A stretch of 64,000 nt of DNA from assembly GCA_029262235.1 (NCBI GenBank), contig JAJCZU010000004.1:1179231-1243230 (forward strand), given 5' to 3'. The DNA is from Candidatus Eiseniibacteriota bacterium (GTDB taxonomy: Bacteria; Orphanbacterota; Orphanbacteria; Orphanbacterales; Orphanbacteraceae). Made by a program: the position numbers and the translations under genes. The notes beneath the pieces are model-generated. The model made no database searches, was not told the DNA's origin, and saw only the letters and a program-made list of their open reading frames with translations. Positions 60,253 to 64,000 of this stretch are shown here, piece after piece (positions within the stretch are counted from its first letter, which is position 1; every line of letters begins with the position of its first letter).

Positions 60253-61722
60253 TCAGTCGGCCGTTTCCGGGAGCGAGGCATGCCAGCCCTGCAGGAGCAT
60301 CGTCAGGCGTGCCGCGATCGCCGGTTCCCGGTCGATTCTGTTGGCCGTTTCGGAAGGGTCGGACTCGAGATCGTAGAGTTCGGTCGGCACGCCCTCGAGA
60401 TCCGCGTGCAGTTTCCAGCGGCCGTCACGCACCGCCATTCCCGGCGACTGGTCACGGAGCGCTCCGTAGTGCGGGCCCGGCCACATCCAGAAAAGGGGAG
60501 GGCGCTCGTTCGCGGGCGTTCCGAGAAGCACGCCGGCGCGGTCGACTCCGTCTCCCGGGAATGAAACGTGATCGCGGCCGCTCGCGATCCGCAGGAACGT
60601 GGCAGGGAGATCGATGCCGGTCAGCACGGACGTGCCGTCGGCATGCCCCGCCGGTACGTGCCCGGGCCACCGCGCGAGCAGCGGCATCCGGATGCCGCCT
60701 TCGTAGAGGCTTCGCTTGCGGCCGCGAAACGGGCCGGTCGAACCGGCGCCGGCGTGATTCGATCGCGGAACCTGATAGTCGTCGGGGCCGTTGTCGCTCG
60801 TGAACAGGAAGAGCGTGCGCTTTGCAAGGCCGGCGTCGTCGAGATAGTCGAGCAGCCGTCCCATCTCGCGGTCGAGCCCCGAAACGGCGGCGCAGTACGT
60901 GCGCATCTGGGCCGTCAGTCGCGGCGCGCTCGCGAGGTACGATCGCGTGGGTTCGGGAAACGTGATCGGCGTCACGTCAGTGTCGGCGTAGAGCGCGTAT
61001 TCGTCGTCCGTCGGCGCGAGGCTGTCGTGCGGGATCAGTGTCCAGCAGTTGACGAAGCCGGGTACGCCGTCGCGTTCGCACTCTTCGAGAAATCGGATCG
61101 CCTCGTCGACGATGAGCCCGGTGGAGCGCGCGCGGAACAAATCCGTGCCGCGGTCGTCCCAGCCGGGGCCGGCGCTGTTCACGGTGCGATGCGCGTCGAA
61201 CCCGTACTCGCCGGGATCGGGCGCGCCGGGAAGCCGACCCAGGTGCCACTTCCCGAAGACCGCCGTTCGATACCCGCACGCGCGGAGCGAGTCGGCAATC
61301 GTCGCAGCCCCCGGGTCCATCCAGTGCGGGATGCCGGCGTTCTCGTTGCCGGACGCGGTCGCGAGGGCGACGGAGATCGAGAGCCGCGCCGGATACTGTC
61401 CCGTCAGAATGCCCGCGCGGGTCGGCGAGCAGATCGGTGCCTGCACGTAGAACTGATCGAACCGGGAGCCTTCCTGCGCGACTCTGTCGAGATGCGGAGT
61501 CTTCACGATCGGATGCCCGAAGCAGGCCAGGTCCCCCCACCCGAGGTCGTCCGCGAGGATCAGCACGATGTGGGGCGGCCTGTCGGAGGACGTTCGATCC
61601 GCGCACGACAGGCCGAGCAGACAGAAAGCGGCTGCAACAACAGTCACTGGGAAACGGATTGCGAGAAAGCGGAAGTGACGGAAGGAACGGAAGGAACGGA
61701 AAATGAACGCGCGCCAGCTCAT
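60253..61722 (-). CDS. Sulfatase lipoprotein
   Basis: A 489-residue sulfatase of the alkaline-phosphatase superfamily. ATG 61722 starts a long signal with basic residues and lipobox LLGLSC, so it is probably an outer-membrane or periplasmic lipoprotein. The formylglycine-bearing Cys98 lies in ICSPTRAGILTGQYPARLS, the consensus C-x-P-x-R. Metal-binding motifs are LILADDLGWGDLACFGHP and FLFTSDNGPDDYQ. An anaerobic or FGE-type modifying enzyme is needed but not in the window. Sulfated polysaccharide or lipid are possible substrates. The N-terminus has a GGAAC-rich repeat encoding FRSFRSFRHF. Confidence 0.9.
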   Translation of the reverse strand: MSWRAFIFRSFRSFRHFRFLAIRFPVTVVAAAFCLLGLSCADRTSSDRPPHIVLILADDLGWGDLACFGHPIVKTPHLDRVAQEGSRFDQFYVQAPICSPTRAGILTGQYPARLSISVALATASGNENAGIPHWMDPGAATIADSLRACGYRTAVFGKWHLGRLPGAPDPGEYGFDAHRTVNSAGPGWDDRGTDLFRARSTGLIVDEAIRFLEECERDGVPGFVNCWTLIPHDSLAPTDDEYALYADTDVTPITFPEPTRSYLASAPRLTAQMRTYCAAVSGLDREMGRLLDYLDDAGLAKRTLFLFTSDNGPDDYQVPRSNHAGAGSTGPFRGRKRSLYEGGIRMPLLARWPGHVPAGHADGTSVLTGIDLPATFLRIASGRDHVSFPGDGVDRAGVLLGTPANERPPLFWMWPGPHYGALRDQSPGMAVRDGRWKLHADLEGVPTELYDLESDPSETANRIDREPAIAARLTMLLQGWHASLPETAD

Positions 61723-61873
61723 GACGATAGTGTAACGCACGGGATCGAGACCGTGAACGATCGATTCCAGGTATGATGGATTTCCCTGGAATGAACCGAG
61801 GGTCATCGTCTAAGATAGCGGAGGCTCAAGGAGGACGCTTCAGCCATATCTCAACATGGTTTAGGGGGGATCG

Positions 61874-62446
61874 ATGAAGAAATTGCTAGCAGGTCTTGTC
61901 GTTGTCGGATTCGCAGCAACGGCGGCATTGGCAGGAAACACGATCGAGCTCGACCTTGACGCCACGACGGGCAACGGCCCGGATGACGTCGCGGTCGCGA
62001 ACGGCGGAACGGTCACGTGCGACGTCTGGATCATGGGCGTGGAAGATATCGTCGATGCTGACGTGACCGTATGCAATCCGGGTGGCGCGCTTGCGTATTC
62101 TTCGACGTCATACGCCGGTCTGCCGGGGGGATGGCTCAGCAAGAGCCCGATCCCGAGCGGAAACTGCGTGAAGGTCGGCGCGTTCGACGGCGGCGAGAAC
62201 CCGGGGTTCGCTCCGGCGGCGCCCCCGATCCTGCTCGCGACCATCAGCTGGACGGCGACGACCGACGACACTTGCGAAGACCTCGTGGCCGACATCAGCA
62301 GCACGAGCCAGTCGAACTACACCCGCGCGGATTTCCAGTTCTTCGGATACTCGTCCGCGGTCGACGGTTCCGCCGCGATCGGCGCCGGTTGCCTGACCGG
62401 TACGGAAGAAGCGACCTGGTCGGCGATCAAGAACCTGTTCCGGTAG
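61874..62446 (+). CDS. Small secreted beta-sandwich protein with WSAIKNLFR end
   Basis: A 190-residue protein with a good ribosome site (GGGGGGA). The signal peptide is MKKLLAGLVVVGFAATAALA. The mature part contains beta strands reminiscent of a cohesin-type fold (VTCDVWIMGVEDIVDADVTV, LLATISWTATTDDTCEDLVA) and four cysteines that could form disulfides. It ends in TWSAIKNLFR, a short conserved-looking tail that may be a sorting signal different from the PNPFNP domain. It is monocistronic, with a terminator 51 bases downstream. Family unknown. Confidence 0.75.
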   Translation: MKKLLAGLVVVGFAATAALAGNTIELDLDATTGNGPDDVAVANGGTVTCDVWIMGVEDIVDADVTVCNPGGALAYSSTSYAGLPGGWLSKSPIPSGNCVKVGAFDGGENPGFAPAAPPILLATISWTATTDDTCEDLVADISSTSQSNYTRADFQFFGYSSAVDGSAAIGAGCLTGTEEATWSAIKNLFR

Positions 62447-62496
62447 GCGGTTCGATTCTCGATCGCGCAGGCGATTTTCGACAAGGTTTCTATAGA

Positions 62497-62524
62497 AGAG
62501 CCCCTCACGCAGGGGCTCTTTTTT
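62497..62524 (+). terminator. Intrinsic terminator
   Basis: AGAGCCCCT-CACGC-AGGGGCTCT, a 9-bp stem with a 5-base loop, followed by TTTTTT. Confidence 0.92.
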
Positions 62525-62548
62525 ATGCACCGCGCTGCGCCCCGCCTT

Positions 62549-62554
62549 TACTAT
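62549..62554 (+). promoter_or_regulatory. -10 box placing transcription start at the ATG
   Basis: TACTAT at 62549-62554, seven bases, then ATG 62562. No Shine-Dalgarno is present, so a leaderless message is possible. The preceding terminator shows that this gene needs its own promoter. Confidence 0.4.
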
Positions 62555-62561
62555 GGAATGC

Positions 62562-63851
62562 ATGACCGACGACACACGCCGCTATCCGTTCTTTCCGAAA
62601 GCCGTTTTGTGGGCGCTGGTCCTCGCGGCAGCGGTTCGTCTTCTCTACTGCTTCATGATCTATCCCCAGATCGCCGACACGCTGCACTGGAAGGGTGTTG
62701 ACGACGGCTATGATGAAATCGCGCGCCATCTTCACGCGGGCGAGGGGTACGTCAACAAGCCCGGCCAGGTGCCGAATCTGCTGACGCCCCCGGGCTACGT
62801 CTTCTTCCTGTACGGCCTGTACGGAGTCGCGGGCTCAGAGATCGACGAAGGGCCCCGTGTTCAGGTCGCGCACATTCTGCTCGACTGTCTCACGCTCATT
62901 CTGATCACGCGTCTCGCTCTGCTGCTTTTCGCGAGCCCGCTGCTGGCCGGCGCGTCCGCGTTCGCGTGGGCGCTCTACCCGCAGATCGTGGTCTACAACG
63001 CGCGCGTGGCCCCCGAGATTCTGTTCACGCTCATGACGACCGCCACGGTGTTCTGGTGGGTCCGCACAGTGCGCAGGGGAACGGCGCGCGACGCGATTCT
63101 GCTCGGGCTCTTCTGGGGGCTCGCGGTGCTGACGAAGGAAAAGCTCGTTCTGCTCCCGGCCGTGATCGCGCTGTCTGTCATGCTGCAGAGCCCGGGCACG
63201 ATTGCTGTCCGCGCGAAACGTACGGTGCTTGTCGTTGCCGTCATGATCATCACGATCTCGCCGTGGCTCGCGCGCGGCTATGCCGTAACGGGCGCGTTCG
63301 TGCCGATTACGATGCGGTCCGGGCGCGCGATCGATCAGGGGCTCGACGAAAACTTCGCCGGCGCGGACGACCACACGGTTCAGTTTCATACGGAGCAGAA
63401 GTTCCTGCCGCGGAACGAGCAGGAGGCGGGGCTGTCGGACGAAGAGCGTGCCGTCCGTGCGGCCGAAGGCGCCCGTCGCGAGAAGGCGCTCGTCGGCGAG
63501 TCGATCGCGCGGATTCTGGACGATCCCGTTTCTTTCGTGAAGGCGTTCTTCGTCAAGCTCGCGGCGTTCTGGTATTTCGGGCAGCCGCGCGTCATCGTGG
63601 GCAACATGCTCGTGCAGCTCCCGATTCTGCTGCTCGCGATTCCGGGATACGCGCTCGCGTTTCGCCGTTACTCCGTATCGCCCTTATTGTGGATGACTTT
63701 GTATTTTCTCTTCATCCATGCCGTCACGATCGTCAGAATGCGCTACTCCATACCGATCATGCCCGAAACGATACTGCTCGCTCTCTTCTTCCTACTGCGT
63801 TACGTCTATCCCCGCCGTCCGCTTCAGCGGGCCGTACCCGGAGCCGAATAA
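62562..63851 (+). CDS. GT39-like multi-pass membrane glycosyltransferase
   Basis: A 429-residue protein (432 if ATG 62553 is used). About nine to ten hydrophobic helices. The N-terminal region (LAAAVRLLYCFMIYPQIADT, then GVDDGYDEIARHLHAGEGYV) with an acidic motif in the first loop follows the GT39/ArnT-like pattern of lipid-linked sugar transferases. A short soluble loop (~residues 250-310) lies before the last helices. The C-terminus is basic. Donor and acceptor are unknown. It probably modifies an envelope glycan or lipid. Confidence 0.75.
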   Translation: MTDDTRRYPFFPKAVLWALVLAAAVRLLYCFMIYPQIADTLHWKGVDDGYDEIARHLHAGEGYVNKPGQVPNLLTPPGYVFFLYGLYGVAGSEIDEGPRVQVAHILLDCLTLILITRLALLLFASPLLAGASAFAWALYPQIVVYNARVAPEILFTLMTTATVFWWVRTVRRGTARDAILLGLFWGLAVLTKEKLVLLPAVIALSVMLQSPGTIAVRAKRTVLVVAVMIITISPWLARGYAVTGAFVPITMRSGRAIDQGLDENFAGADDHTVQFHTEQKFLPRNEQEAGLSDEERAVRAAEGARREKALVGESIARILDDPVSFVKAFFVKLAAFWYFGQPRVIVGNMLVQLPILLLAIPGYALAFRRYSVSPLLWMTLYFLFIHAVTIVRMRYSIPIMPETILLALFFLLRYVYPRRPLQRAVPGAE

Positions 63852-63898
63852 TAACATAGCTCTTTCCTTACGCGGATTTCCGCGCCTGGAGAAAGAGC

Positions 63899-64000
63899 AT
63901 GCCGCTCCGAAGAGCCATTCTTGCCGTTCTGATCGCATCCGGCCCGATTCTCGCGAACTCTCCCGACTGGAACGCGCGGGGGATCGAGTACTTCCAGACC
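63899..64000 (+). CDS. Start of an exported protein, 5' part only
   Basis: GGAGAAAGAG lies just before ATG 63899. The visible 34 residues include a signal peptide (MPLRRAILAVLIASGPILAN) and the mature start SPDWNARGIEYFQT. The frame runs off the window. The mature start (a Gly-Ile-Glu-Tyr-Phe pattern) could begin a TPR-like helix, but this is not certain. Confidence 0.6.
   Translation, partial: MPLRRAILAVLIASGPILANSPDWNARGIEYFQT

Overview
The window is GC-rich bacterial chromosome with dense, mostly co-directional genes. The encoded cell is a didermic, menaquinone-using bacterium: a MenG/UbiE methyltransferase, several lipoproteins, a C-terminal-Phe outer-membrane barrel, a tetrahaem c-type cytochrome lipoprotein, and secreted proteins ending in a FlgD-like/PNPFNP sorting domain. 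That domain, together with choice-of-anchor, S55 and dockerin/cohesin-type proteins, resembles uncultured FCB-group phyla (Eisenbacteria, Krumholzibacteriota and relatives). The phylum is an inference from gene style, not a search. There are no IS elements, phage genes or CRISPR arrays; the content is chromosomal housekeeping mixed with secreted and signalling proteins.

Layout. 1-4.2 kb: end of an unknown gene, a small unknown gene, a DegT-type aminotransferase and a GT39-like/TPR membrane protein. 4.5-8.2 kb: a small membrane ORF, then a promoter, a small secreted protein and a large TPR + AAA+ (sigma-54-activator type) + Fis regulator. 8.3-12.5 kb: menG, a HEAT-repeat/cyclophilin lipoprotein and a selenocysteine-containing tetrahaem UshA-like lipoprotein. 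12.5-25.9 kb: a beta-helix protein, Hsp20, an OM barrel, an excisionase-type HTH protein, a structured intergenic RNA region, a YugP-type metallopeptidase, a CehA-like protein, an S55 peptidase, a beta-propeller protein and an M16 peptidase pair. 25.9-33 kb: yceD-rpmF-plsX-fabH-fabD-fabG-acpP-fabF-rnc behind a good sigma-70 promoter. 33-36.8 kb: a histidine-kinase-like protein without the usual His, pgk-tpiA-secG and tRNA-Leu(GAG). 36.9-39.6 kb: an aquaporin and an arsenic locus (arsR and a fused arsC-acr3). 39.7-46.3 kb: a choice-of-anchor protein, a Ser/Thr kinase-STAND ATPase-TPR protein and a matrixin-like protease. 46.5-51.9 kb: a 1381-residue PEP/pyruvate-dikinase-like protein and an atypical GAPDH. 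51.9-52.5 kb: a 25-bp inverted-repeat element, purine-rich repeats and a SelW/Rdx selenoprotein on the minus strand. 52.5-57.6 kb: a secreted protein, an M36-like protease with a dockerin, and a cohesin-like protein with the sorting domain. 57.7-64 kb: a DMT transporter, a UPF0158 protein, a sugar-nucleotide epimerase, a sulfatase lipoprotein, a secreted protein, a GT39-like protein and the start of another exported protein.

The main result is that two genes are read correctly only if an internal UGA is selenocysteine. One is the UshA-like cytochrome (UGA 11207-11209) and the other is the SelW homologue (UGA 52425-52423, minus strand). Each has a bacterial-SECIS-like hairpin at the right distance. 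Conventional gene calling would truncate the first and miss the second. Other points worth a second look are an ArsC-ACR3 fusion with a relict start signal at its junction, an adjacent dockerin/cohesin pair, a dikinase-like protein with a large unknown N-terminus, and several ATG starts placed where a leaderless mRNA would begin.
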